DNA of 64,000 bases from DASYGT01 sp035999365. Its GTDB lineage: Bacteria > Actinomycetota > Actinomycetes > Mycobacteriales > Jatrophihabitantaceae. The stretch spans positions 1 to 64,000 of the forward strand of contig DASYGT010000023.1 of NCBI GenBank assembly GCA_035999365.1. The letters are read 5' to 3'. The notes below the pieces were generated by a model, which worked only from the letters and a program-made list of their open reading frames with translations, was not told where the DNA came from and searched no databases. The translations under genes and the position numbers were made by a program. Below are positions 1 through 8,102 of the stretch, piece by piece. Position 1 is the stretch's first letter. Every line of letters starts with the position of its first letter.

Positions 1-855
1 GCGACGATCCGGTTCATCAGCCAAGACTCCACCCGGGTCGCCGGTCTACGCACCGGTGAGATCGACCTCGCCACGCTGATCCCACCGGAGCTCGCAGGCA
101 CTGCTCCGCAGATCATCAGCCGCGAGGGGCTGGAGTACCCCGTTTTCCGGCTGAAGAACTACGAGGGTGTGCTGAAGGACCCGCGCATCCGTCAGGCCAT
201 GAACTACGCCGTCGACAAGAACGCCATCGCGAAGAGTTTGTACAGCGGGTACGCGTCGGTCGCCTCATGCCAGACGCTCGGGTCGGGTGTCTTTGGGTTC
301 GACCCGGGCCTGCAGGCCTACCCGTACGACCCGAACAAGGCCAAGCAACTTCTCCAGGAGGCCGGCTACACCGGCCAGACCGTAACGTTGCTCGGCGCGA
401 CCGGACGGTGGCTGAAGGACAACGAGCTCGAGCAGGCCGTGATGGGGTACCTCTCCGCGGTCGGCATCAAGGTCAAGTCTGACATCCGCCCGTTCAACTC
501 CTACATCGGCCAGTTCGTGAAGCCGATCGGCAACCCGCAGCCCGACATCGGCTTCGTCTCGGCCTCGAACGAACTCTTCGATGCGTCCAAGATCGACAGC
601 TACTACTCGAGCAAGGGCTCCCTCTCGAGCTACAGCGATCCGCAGGTTGACGCGGCCCTGAAGACCGCGTCGACCGATCAAGATCAAACCGGCCGGCAGG
701 CGGCGTTCCAGACCGCGTTGCAGATCGGCTGCCAGTCCGATCCGGTGTTCATCTTCACGGTCAACCTGAAGGACATCTACGGTGCGGTCAAGGGGCTGCA
801 GTGGAAGCCCCGCTTGGATGGCTCGCTGCTGATCTCGGAGATGGCTCTGAGCTGA
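1..855 (+). CDS. ABC transporter substrate-binding protein, peptide/nickel (family 5) type, 5' truncated
   Basis: The reading frame is open from the first base of the window, so the N-terminus, signal peptide and lipobox lie upstream. About 284 residues remain, roughly the C-terminal half of a family-5 solute-binding protein (usually 500-550 residues). The recognisable core is VLKDPRIRQAMNYAVDK, the hallmark segment of DppA/OppA/NikA-like proteins, followed by YPYDPNKAKQLLQEAGY. It should bind a peptide-like or amide ligand outside the membrane and deliver it to the two permeases directly downstream. A 79-base gap with a strong hairpin separates it from the first permease. The family call is firm; the ligand is unknown, and the catabolic genes that follow suggest something other than plain peptides. 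Confidence 0.93.
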   Translation, partial: ATIRFISQDSTRVAGLRTGEIDLATLIPPELAGTAPQIISREGLEYPVFRLKNYEGVLKDPRIRQAMNYAVDKNAIAKSLYSGYASVASCQTLGSGVFGFDPGLQAYPYDPNKAKQLLQEAGYTGQTVTLLGATGRWLKDNELEQAVMGYLSAVGIKVKSDIRPFNSYIGQFVKPIGNPQPDIGFVSASNELFDASKIDSYYSSKGSLSSYSDPQVDAALKTASTDQDQTGRQAAFQTALQIGCQSDPVFIFTVNLKDIYGAVKGLQWKPRLDGSLLISEMALS

Positions 856-861
856 GTAAGG

Positions 862-902
862 GTCGGGGTGCCGTATCGCTAGGCGCGGATCGGCACCCCG
901 AC
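862..902 (+). promoter_or_regulatory. 12-bp intercistronic hairpin between binding protein and permease genes
   Basis: GTCGGGGTGCCG (862-873) is exactly complementary to CGGCACCCCGAC (891-902), with a 17-base loop. It starts 6 bases after the binding-protein stop codon and no T-run follows. Such a stem would protect the 3' end of the binding-protein mRNA or partly terminate transcription, which would make binding protein more abundant than permease. The function is inferred from position. Confidence 0.7.
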
Positions 903-934
903 TCACTCGCGATCGGCAATCGGGGAAAGGGCAC

Positions 935-1858
935 ATGGTTCTCTATCTGGTCAAGCGCCTCGTCGTAGGCGTAGTGGTCATCCTCCTGGTCGCGACGGCG
1001 GTCTTCTTCATCACGCGCGTGATCTCCAACCCTGCACTCGCCTTCCTGCCAATCGACGCGTCACGCGAGCAACGCGACGACGTGCTGCACTACCTGGGGC
1101 TGGACCAGTCGCTGCGCTCGCAGTATTGGCACTTCCTCGTCCAGCTTGCCCATCTCAATCTGGGCACCTCGTTCTGGCAGCAAGGCAAGCCGGCAGCCGA
1201 CATCGTGTTCGCCCGATTGCCCGACACACTGATCCTCGACGGGGTCGCGATCGCGCTGTCGGTGGCGATTGCCGTACCGCTCGGTGTCGTCGCCGCGCTG
1301 CGGCCCGGCTCGAAGCTCGACCGCGGGACCACGACCGTGTCGTTGTTGGGGCTGAGCATTCCGGAGTTCTGGCTGGGCTTCATGCTCGTGCTGATCTTCG
1401 GCGTCAAACTGCATTGGTTCCCGACCTCAGGAGCCCACGGCGCGTCGTCCATCGTGCTGCCCGCGCTCTCGTTGGCGTTACCTACGAGCGGGAAGATCGC
1501 GCAGATGATGCGCAGCTCGATGATCGACGAGCTCGACCAGCCCTACATGCTCACGGCCGAATCGAAGGGCATGACAACGGCCTACCGCATCACCAGACAC
1601 GCGCTGCGCAACTGCCTCGTCCCGGTGTTCACGCAGAGCAGCTTCGAATTTGCGCGCATGCTCGCGGGCTACACCGTTGTCGTCGAGGTCGTCTTCGCCT
1701 GGCCCGGCGTCGGTCAGTTGATCGTGCAGGCGCTGCAGAACCAAGACCTCGTCCTGCTTCAGGCGATCGTGATTATCCTGGCCGCCCTGATCGTGCTGGT
1801 GAACGTGATCACCGACGTCCTCTACAACGTCATCGATCCACGGATCGAGGTGGCGTGA
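935..1858 (+). CDS. ABC transporter permease, DppB/OppB type
   Basis: This 307-residue integral membrane protein has the usual size for DppB/OppB permeases. The N-terminus MVLYLVKRLVVGVVVILLVA is a typical first membrane segment. The EAA-loop region that docks on the ATPases lies around residues 200-235 (TAESKGMTTAYRITRHALRN), and VFAWPGVGQLIVQAL is the family C-terminal signature. The ATG at 935 follows a purine-rich ribosome site (ggggaaagg, 921-929). It should pair with the next gene product to form the channel of a peptide-type importer. The stop overlaps the next start by one base (TGATG), so the two are probably translationally coupled. Confidence 0.94.
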   Translation: MVLYLVKRLVVGVVVILLVATAVFFITRVISNPALAFLPIDASREQRDDVLHYLGLDQSLRSQYWHFLVQLAHLNLGTSFWQQGKPAADIVFARLPDTLILDGVAIALSVAIAVPLGVVAALRPGSKLDRGTTTVSLLGLSIPEFWLGFMLVLIFGVKLHWFPTSGAHGASSIVLPALSLALPTSGKIAQMMRSSMIDELDQPYMLTAESKGMTTAYRITRHALRNCLVPVFTQSSFEFARMLAGYTVVVEVVFAWPGVGQLIVQALQNQDLVLLQAIVIILAALIVLVNVITDVLYNVIDPRIEVA

Positions 1859-2817
1859 TGGCAATCGCCGACCCGCTCATCGCCGCGGAGGTCGCCTTTG
1901 ACCCGGCGCCGGTACAGCAGCGCCCCGGCCGCGCAATGCTGCGTGCATTGCTGCGTTCGGGCACCGGGATGTTCGGAGCCCTCGTTCTCGCGATCATCAT
2001 CATTGGCGCGATCCTCGAGCCATGGATCCGTCCGCATGACCCCGCCGCACAGGACCTCAGTCAGCGCCTGAAGCCACCCGTGCTGTTCGGTGGACACGCC
2101 ACGCACTTCTTCGGCACCGACCAGCTCGGACGTGACCTGCTGAGCCGGGTCATGGAGGGCGCGCGCGCCTCGATGGTGATCGCCGTGTCGGTGGTGGTCA
2201 TCGCCGGCACGTTCGGCGTCGTGATGGGTCTGATCGCCGGCTACTTCGGACGCATCGCCGACACCGTCATCATGCGCATCGCGGACATGCAGCTGGCATT
2301 CCCAGGCATTCTGCTGGCGCTCGTGATCCTCTACGCCCTCGGGCCGAGCGCGAAACTCGTCATCATCGTCCTCGCCATCAACGGGTGGATGGTCTACGCA
2401 CGCGTCGTGCGCAGCATGGTCCTAAGCCTGCGCAAGAGCGAGTACATCGAGGCGGCCGAGATCGGGGGTTCGCGCCCGCCGCGCATCATGTTGCGCCACG
2501 TCCTGCCGAACATTGCCTCGCCGGTCCTGACGTTGCTGGTGCTCGAGTTCGCCCGCATTATTCTCGCCGAGGCGGCGCTGTCGTTCCTCGGCTACGGTGT
2601 CCAGCCGCCCGGCTCGTCCTGGGGCCTGATCATCGGCCAGGGCCAGGACTACCTGCAGACCGCGTGGTGGCTCGTCGCCGTGCCCGGCATCTTCATCTCG
2701 ATCACCGTGCTCTCGGCCAATCTGCTCGCGAGTTGGTTGCGGATCTACGCCGACCCGAAATTGCGCGAGAAGCAGCTCGGTCGCCAACTCGACGCACTGA
2801 TCAAGGGACGCGAATGA
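1858..2817 (+). CDS. ABC transporter permease, DppC/OppC type
   Basis: Starting at the ATG that overlaps the previous stop gives 319 residues; a longer open frame upstream is a shadow. The protein begins MAIADPLIAAEVAF, has one membrane segment near residue 45, then HFFGTDQLGRDLLSRVMEGAR, the signature of DppC-type permeases. The EAA loop (EYIEAAEIGGSRPPRIMLRH) lies near residues 195-215, and AALSFLGYGVQPPGSSWG follows, also a family hallmark. It partners the preceding permease. Its stop overlaps the start of the ATPase gene (ATGA), continuing the chain of coupled genes. Confidence 0.94.
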   Translation: MAIADPLIAAEVAFDPAPVQQRPGRAMLRALLRSGTGMFGALVLAIIIIGAILEPWIRPHDPAAQDLSQRLKPPVLFGGHATHFFGTDQLGRDLLSRVMEGARASMVIAVSVVVIAGTFGVVMGLIAGYFGRIADTVIMRIADMQLAFPGILLALVILYALGPSAKLVIIVLAINGWMVYARVVRSMVLSLRKSEYIEAAEIGGSRPPRIMLRHVLPNIASPVLTLLVLEFARIILAEAALSFLGYGVQPPGSSWGLIIGQGQDYLQTAWWLVAVPGIFISITVLSANLLASWLRIYADPKLREKQLGRQLDALIKGRE

Positions 2818-3788
2818 CGGAGCGATTGCTCGAGATCGATAACCTGTCGGTCGCCTTCCCGTCAGCCAATGGGCCCGTCTACGGGGTCAAGAACCTGACG
2901 ATGAACGTGGCCGAACGCGAACGGCTCGGTGTCGTGGGCGAGTCCGGCTCGGGCAAGAGCGTCACTGCGCTCGCGGCGCTGGGCCTCGTCCAGTCGCCCG
3001 GACGCATCGTCGGTGGCGAGGTTCGTTGGCGCGGCAAGAACATCTTCGACCCAGCCGTCGCCAAGCAGGTGCGTGGGCGCGAGATCGCGATGATTTTCCA
3101 GGACCCGATGTCCTCGCTCAACCCCCTCATGACCGTCGAGCGGCAAATCGGCGAGGTGCTTACGCGTCGATGTGGAATGTCACGAAAAAACGCACGCAAG
3201 CGTTCCATCGAGCTGCTCGAGATGGTCGGCATCCCGTCACCGGCCGAACGCCTCAAGCAATTCCCCTATGAGTTCTCCGGTGGCATGCGCCAACGCGTCA
3301 TGATCGCCATCGCACTCGCCGCCGAGCCGCGACTGCTGATCGCCGATGAGCCGACGACCGCACTCGACGTGACAATCCAGGCGCAGATCCTCGAGCTGTT
3401 ACACAACCTCTCCGAGGACCTCGGCGTCGCGGTCATGATGATCACTCACGACCTCGGCGTGGTCGCGGAGTTCTGCGACCGTGTGCAGGTCATGTACGCC
3501 GGACGAATCGTCGAGCGGTCGCCGGTGCTGCCCATGTTCGCCGCACCGCTGCACCCATACAGCGCCGGGCTGATCGGCTCGTCCCCGCGTGTCGACGTCA
3601 CGCTCGATCGACTGGTATCCATCACCGGAGATCCGCCGGGTCACGCAGACGCCGTGCCGGGCTGCCCGTTCAGTGCGCGTTGCCCCGAAGCGTCCGGGCG
3701 TTGCATGACCGAGGTACCCGAGCTGGTCGAGTTGGCCGAACGTCGGTGGGTCGCCTGCTGGCGTCGCCAGGAGGAGGTGTTGACGTGA
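2814..3788 (+). CDS. ABC transporter ATPase, DppD/OppD type
   Basis: The ATG at 2814 overlaps the permease stop and gives 324 residues (MTERLLEIDNLSVAFPS). The ATPase motifs appear in order: Walker A GESGSGKS near residue 42, Q-loop FQDPMSSLNP, ABC signature FSGGMRQRV, Walker B LLIADEPTTALD, and switch histidine ITHDLG. The C-terminal oligopeptide extension with a cysteine pattern (GCPFSARCPEASGRC) is present; in many homologues it binds an iron-sulphur cluster. It forms a heterodimer with the next ATPase and powers the importer. A good AGGAGG lies at its 3' end for the following gene. Confidence 0.95.
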   Translation: MTERLLEIDNLSVAFPSANGPVYGVKNLTMNVAERERLGVVGESGSGKSVTALAALGLVQSPGRIVGGEVRWRGKNIFDPAVAKQVRGREIAMIFQDPMSSLNPLMTVERQIGEVLTRRCGMSRKNARKRSIELLEMVGIPSPAERLKQFPYEFSGGMRQRVMIAIALAAEPRLLIADEPTTALDVTIQAQILELLHNLSEDLGVAVMMITHDLGVVAEFCDRVQVMYAGRIVERSPVLPMFAAPLHPYSAGLIGSSPRVDVTLDRLVSITGDPPGHADAVPGCPFSARCPEASGRCMTEVPELVELAERRWVACWRRQEEVLT

Positions 3789-4846
3789 GCGCGATGCCCT
3801 TGACCGGCTTCGAAGAACTGAGCGACAACGCGCCGGTGGTCGGCGAGAAGACACTGCTGCTCGCGCGCGGTGTGACCGTCGATTATAGGGTGCGCAGCCG
3901 CGGCGGGGGGCACAAGCGCACCGTCAGCGCGGTCGACCACGTCGATCTAGAGGTCGCCGAGCGCGAGACGCTTGGGCTGGTGGGCGAGTCCGGCTGTGGC
4001 AAGACGACGATCGGCCGCGCGCTTATCGGCCGCGTGCCGTTGTCGGACGGGACGATCGAGTACGACGGTCGTGACGTCACGCACGCCGGCCGCCGCGAAT
4101 GGCGTGACCTGCACCGCGACATCCAGCTGATCTTCCAGAACCCGTACGCGTCGATGAACCCACGCATGCGGGTGCGCGACATCATCGGTGAGCCGCTGCG
4201 CGTGCACGGTCTCGCGAAGGGGCCGCAGTTGCGCACCGCAGTCGACGAGCTACTCGACATGGTGCGCCTGCCCCGGGCGGCCGGCGACCGGTACCCGCAT
4301 GCATTCTCGGGCGGCCAGCGGCAGCGAGTCGTGATCGCGCGCGCACTCGCGTTGCGGCCGCGGTTCATCGTCGCGGACGAGCCCGTGTCGGCGCTCGACG
4401 TGTCGATCCAGGCCCAGATCATCGGTTTGATGCAGGATCTGCAGCGCGATCTCGGCATCTCCTACCTGTTCATAGCGCACAACCTGGCGGTCGTGAAACA
4501 CATCGCGCACCGTGTCGCCGTCATGTACCTCGGCCACGTTGTCGAGGTGGGCGACAAGGCCAGCCTGTACCGCACGCCACTGCACCCGTACACGCAGGCA
4601 CTGCTCAGCGCGGCGCCGGTGCCCGACCCGACCGTCAAGCGACCCGAGCGCGTCATCCTCAGCGGTGACCCGCCCAGCGCGATCGCGCCGCCGTCCGGCT
4701 GCCGATTCCACACCCGCTGCCCGGTTGCTATCTCGCGCTGTTCCTCCGAGACTCCGCCGCTCGTCGAGCTGCTTCCCGGACACAAGGCGGCGTGCTGGGT
4801 CGCGCAGGCGAAAATGCAGGCCACCAGCGGAGGGACCGCCGCATGA
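3785..4846 (+). CDS. ABC transporter ATPase, DppF/OppF type
   Basis: The GTG at 3785 is chosen because an AGGAGG-like site lies 8 bases upstream; an ATG at 3794 is an alternative. This gives about 353 residues. It has Walker A GESGCGKTT, Q-loop FQNPYASMNPRM (the DppF version), signature FSGGQRQRV, Walker B FIVADEPVSALD and switch IAHNLAV, with the cysteine-bearing C-terminal tail GCRFHTRCPVAISRC. It is the second ATPase of the importer. The substrate of the complete five-gene system cannot be read from sequence, but its fusion into a catabolic operon implies that the ligand is degraded by the enzymes encoded next. Confidence 0.95.
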   Translation: MSAMPLTGFEELSDNAPVVGEKTLLLARGVTVDYRVRSRGGGHKRTVSAVDHVDLEVAERETLGLVGESGCGKTTIGRALIGRVPLSDGTIEYDGRDVTHAGRREWRDLHRDIQLIFQNPYASMNPRMRVRDIIGEPLRVHGLAKGPQLRTAVDELLDMVRLPRAAGDRYPHAFSGGQRQRVVIARALALRPRFIVADEPVSALDVSIQAQIIGLMQDLQRDLGISYLFIAHNLAVVKHIAHRVAVMYLGHVVEVGDKASLYRTPLHPYTQALLSAAPVPDPTVKRPERVILSGDPPSAIAPPSGCRFHTRCPVAISRCSSETPPLVELLPGHKAACWVAQAKMQATSGGTAA

Positions 4847-6195
4847 CCACAATGGACGTCGTATCGCGACTGGACGAGTCCCTCATCGGTCAGCTGCCGA
4901 TGGCCTCTGCCGAAGACGTGACCGACGCTTACCGCCGCGCCGACGAGGCGTTGCCGGTATGGCGCGCGATGGGTGCCGGCGAGCGCGCCGCAATCTTCCT
5001 GCGCGCCGCCGCGATCTTCCGCGAGCGGGCAAAGAGCATCGCCGCGGTCATCTCCGCCGAGATGGGCAAGCCGATCGGTGAGGCGACAACCGAGGTCGAG
5101 AAGGGCGCGGGAATCTTCGAGTACTTCGGGCAGGCGCCTTACCGCACGACGGGTAGTACCTTCGTCACCGACACCGGCGAGGACGTGTTCACCCTCGCCG
5201 AACCGCTCGGCGTCGTCGCCCTGATCACGCCGTGGAACTTCCCCTTCACGCTACCCGTGCGCAAGATCGCCGCCGCCCTGTCGACGGGTAACACTGTGCT
5301 GTTCAAGCCGGCCACCAACTCGGCGTTGTGCGGCCTGGAGATCGGCAAGGCGCTCGCCGATGCCGGCGTGCCCGACGGCGTGTTCATCACGGTCGTAGGC
5401 GAGAGCCGAGTCATCCAGGACGCCCTGTTCGGCGATCCGCGGCTGGCGGGCGTCAGCCTGACCGGGTCGTACCCGACCGCCGAGGCGATCCGCCGCCTGC
5501 TGCCCGTCGAGGTGCCCTTCCAGGCCGAGCTCGGAGGCAAGAACGCACTGCTCGTGTGGGCCGACGCCGACGTCGACACCGCCGTCGAAGTCATCTGGCA
5601 GTCGTCGTTCCGCAACAACGGCCAGATCTGCACGTCGGCCGGCCGCTTGCTCGTGCACGAATCGATCGCCGACGACCTGCTCGCCGCACTGCGCAAGCGG
5701 GTGGCCGGAACCGACAGCCGGCTCCCTCTGGGGGAGTACGGCATCCTGTCGTCCGAGCACGAGTACGCCAAGATCCGCGAGGTGCTCGACCGTGCGCGCA
5801 CGTCCACCGAGGTGATCGACGCCGACTGGGGTGACGGGCGCATGTCGCCGACGTTGCTCGTCGCGCCGCCCGACGGCGAGCTGACGACGGAGGAGATCTT
5901 CGGTCCGGTCATCACGTTCGAAACGGTGCGCACCGTCGACGAGGCGATCGAGAAGGCCAACGCGACCTCTTACGGACTCACCGCCGGTGTGGTCACAAAG
6001 GACCTCGACGTCGCCAAGCAGTTCTGGACGCAGGTGAAGGCCGGCCTGGTGAAGGTGAACGTGCCGCTCACTGGCACACCGTTCCACATCCCACTGCAGG
6101 GCTGGCGGCACTCGGGCGTCGGGCCCGGCGAGGGCGGCGACGCGTCGGTTTCGTTCTTTACCAAGCAGAAGGCCATCTACCTACGCCGTCCCTGA
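4843..6195 (+). CDS. NAD(P)-dependent aldehyde dehydrogenase
   Basis: This 450-residue protein starts at an ATG overlapping the ATPase stop (ATGA). It carries the aldehyde dehydrogenase landmarks: ITPWNFPF near residue 128, the cofactor loop SLTGSYPTAEAI, the general base Glu229 in QAELGGKNALL, and the nucleophile Cys263 in NNGQICTSAG. EEIFGPVITFE is also present. It is slightly shorter than the usual 470-500. It would oxidise an aldehyde intermediate of the pathway to the acid, which the acyl-CoA ligase downstream could activate. It groups loosely with semialdehyde or ketoglutarate-semialdehyde dehydrogenases; the substrate is not assignable. Confidence 0.93.
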   Translation: MTTMDVVSRLDESLIGQLPMASAEDVTDAYRRADEALPVWRAMGAGERAAIFLRAAAIFRERAKSIAAVISAEMGKPIGEATTEVEKGAGIFEYFGQAPYRTTGSTFVTDTGEDVFTLAEPLGVVALITPWNFPFTLPVRKIAAALSTGNTVLFKPATNSALCGLEIGKALADAGVPDGVFITVVGESRVIQDALFGDPRLAGVSLTGSYPTAEAIRRLLPVEVPFQAELGGKNALLVWADADVDTAVEVIWQSSFRNNGQICTSAGRLLVHESIADDLLAALRKRVAGTDSRLPLGEYGILSSEHEYAKIREVLDRARTSTEVIDADWGDGRMSPTLLVAPPDGELTTEEIFGPVITFETVRTVDEAIEKANATSYGLTAGVVTKDLDVAKQFWTQVKAGLVKVNVPLTGTPFHIPLQGWRHSGVGPGEGGDASVSFFTKQKAIYLRRP

Positions 6196-6243
6196 ACGGG
6201 GGTCGCGCACCAACCTGCCAATCGAAAGGTGGACAGCATCACC

Positions 6244-6648
6244 ATGGGCAAGATCACCATTGAAGAAGCGCGAAAGATCGTGCAAGCCGGGCTCGCCTCC
6301 GCAGCAGAGCAGGGTGTCGGCATGGCCATAGCGGTCGTCGACTACGCGGGGCAGCTCGTCGCGTTCGAGCGTGCCGACGATGCGCCTTGGATCGTGTCGG
6401 AGATCGCGTGGCGAAAGGCCCGCACGTCCGCCGCGTTCGGCAAGCCCACAGCCGACCGCGAAGAAGCATGGAGCAAGCGCCCGTTCTTCGCGCAGAGCGT
6501 CATTGGGCTCGGTGACTACGTCGTCGGCAAGGGCGCGTTCCCGCTGATCCGCGACGGTGAGGTCATCGGCGCCGTCGGTGCGAGCGGTGGCGTGCCCGAG
6601 CAGGACCACGTCGCCGCCGAGGCCGGCTCGAAGGCACTCGACGCATGA
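6244..6648 (+). CDS. GlcG/HbpS-like (heme-binding protein family) small protein
   Basis: This protein of about 134 residues belongs to the GlcG/HbpS family: TIEEARKIVQAGLASAAEQG, AIAVVDYAGQLVAFERADD, and the C-terminal GEVIGAVGASGGVPEQDH. The ATG at 6244 is preferred over the GTG at 6229 because a gaaagg ribosome site (6224-6229) is correctly spaced from it. Members are common inside catabolic operons for glycolate, diols and aromatics. HbpS of Streptomyces binds haem, but most homologues have no proven role. Here it sits between the aldehyde dehydrogenase and the gamma-glutamyltransferase homologue, and its stop overlaps the next start. Confidence 0.88.
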   Translation: MGKITIEEARKIVQAGLASAAEQGVGMAIAVVDYAGQLVAFERADDAPWIVSEIAWRKARTSAAFGKPTADREEAWSKRPFFAQSVIGLGDYVVGKGAFPLIRDGEVIGAVGASGGVPEQDHVAAEAGSKALDA

Positions 6649-8102
6649 GTGTTGCCGTCACCGAGTCCTACGGTGTGGCATCCGGGCACCCGCTCGCCGC
6701 CGATGCGGGTATGGACGTGCTGCGCGCGGGCGGCTCTGCCGTCGACGCTGTGCTCGCAGCCGCGTTCGCACAGTGGGTCGTCAACGGCCCGCTGTGCGGC
6801 CCTGGCGGAGACCTGTTCGTCCTGCACGTCCCGGGCGACGGCAGGGCACCGGTCGTGTACGGCGGCTGGTCGCGCACGCCGCTCGGCTTTCCCGTCGACG
6901 GTCCGGTCAAGCCCGACGGTCCGCGCGCCGCGGTCGTGCCCGGGGGTCTCGCCGGCGCCGCCGCTGCGTCCGCTGGAGCGGGCCGTTTGTCGTGGGCCGG
7001 CCTGTTCGCCGCGGCCATCCGGCTCGCCGACGGACATGCGGTGACCGAGTGGATGGCGCGCAGCTACCGCAGTGTCCTCGACAAAGGACACAGCAGCGCG
7101 CTGGCCGGATTTCTAGACCAGAGCACTGCGCCGTCAACCGGTGACATCGTGTCGTGCTCTCGGTTCGGCAAGACGATGCGCGCGCTCGCCGACGGTGGCG
7201 CCGACGAGTTCTACCGGGGCGCTCTCGCCGAGCAGATCGCGGCCGCATCCACCGCGGACGGCGGCTACCTGACAACCGATGATCTGGCGTCGATCGCTGC
7301 AGACGTGCGTCCAGCCATCGTCCACGACCTCGGCGACGTAACGGCGATCGTCACGCCCGCGCCGAGTCAGGCCGGCATCGTGGCTCAGTTGATGGCCGCG
7401 GTCGCGCCCGAGATGTCGCCCGAGAGCGTTGCCTACGCCGAGGCGACCGCGCCGATCGTCGAACGTGAACTCACCAACCGGTGCATCGTGGGCGTGCCGG
7501 GGACCGCGGCGAGCGTCGCGACCGACGGCGAGGGCATGGCCGCTGTCGTGCACAGCCTGGCCGGTGTGCAGTTCGGCACCGGCTGGGTTGTAGGCGACAC
7601 CGGAATTGCTCTCGGCAACCGCGTCGGGACAAGCCTGACGACCCGGCCGGATCTTTCCGCCGCCCACCCCGTCCCCGGCGGCGTCCTCCCGCACACGTTG
7701 AGCGCAGCGGTGTTCCGCTCCGCGGGTCGCACCGCGCTCGTCGCGACGCCCGGCGGCGACCGGCAGGTGCAATGGCTGGCGCAGGCCGGACAGCGGTTCC
7801 GCCGCGGCGAATCACTCGAGGCGGTCGCGTCCGGACCGCGCTGGTTCGTCTGCCCCGAGGGCGATCGATTCGGCGTCCCCGGTGGGATCGGCAGCGAGTG
7901 GTTCCTGTTCGGCGAACCCGAGGTCGAGTGGAGCGCGCACTCCGCACTCGCCGGTTACACCGTCCGGCGCATCGACTCGGTCGGCGGGGGAGTGCAGGCG
8001 GTCGAGCGAACCGACACCGGCTGGACGCTCGCAAGCGATCCCCGCTCCGGTGGTGCTGCTCGCGTGCTGATCCGCGTTGAGGAGGAGACCGGCCGTGTAT
8101 GA
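6645..8102 (+). CDS. gamma-glutamyltransferase family protein with altered catalytic motif
   Basis: This 485-residue protein has no obvious signal peptide, whereas classical gamma-glutamyltransferases are exported and about 530-580 residues. The N-terminal core VASGHPLAADAGMDVLRAGG and GPLCGPGGDLFVL are clearly of the family. The self-cleavage site, normally TTH(F/Y)S, reads TAAS here: Thr287 aligns with the catalytic threonine but the following TH is lost. FGTGWVVGDTGIALGN and TPGGDRQVQW match the small-subunit signatures. It could be a cytosolic gamma-glutamyl or acyl-amide hydrolase, or a non-cleaving relative. It overlaps its upstream neighbour (ATGA) and ends inside the start region of the acyl-CoA dehydrogenase gene. 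Confidence 0.85.
   Translation: MSVAVTESYGVASGHPLAADAGMDVLRAGGSAVDAVLAAAFAQWVVNGPLCGPGGDLFVLHVPGDGRAPVVYGGWSRTPLGFPVDGPVKPDGPRAAVVPGGLAGAAAASAGAGRLSWAGLFAAAIRLADGHAVTEWMARSYRSVLDKGHSSALAGFLDQSTAPSTGDIVSCSRFGKTMRALADGGADEFYRGALAEQIAAASTADGGYLTTDDLASIAADVRPAIVHDLGDVTAIVTPAPSQAGIVAQLMAAVAPEMSPESVAYAEATAPIVERELTNRCIVGVPGTAASVATDGEGMAAVVHSLAGVQFGTGWVVGDTGIALGNRVGTSLTTRPDLSAAHPVPGGVLPHTLSAAVFRSAGRTALVATPGGDRQVQWLAQAGQRFRRGESLEAVASGPRWFVCPEGDRFGVPGGIGSEWFLFGEPEVEWSAHSALAGYTVRRIDSVGGGVQAVERTDTGWTLASDPRSGGAARVLIRVEEETGRV

Noticed and set aside
265..936. 223-codon minus-strand frame over the binding-protein gene
   Set aside because: Shadow of a well-supported gene, with low-complexity composition and no family match.
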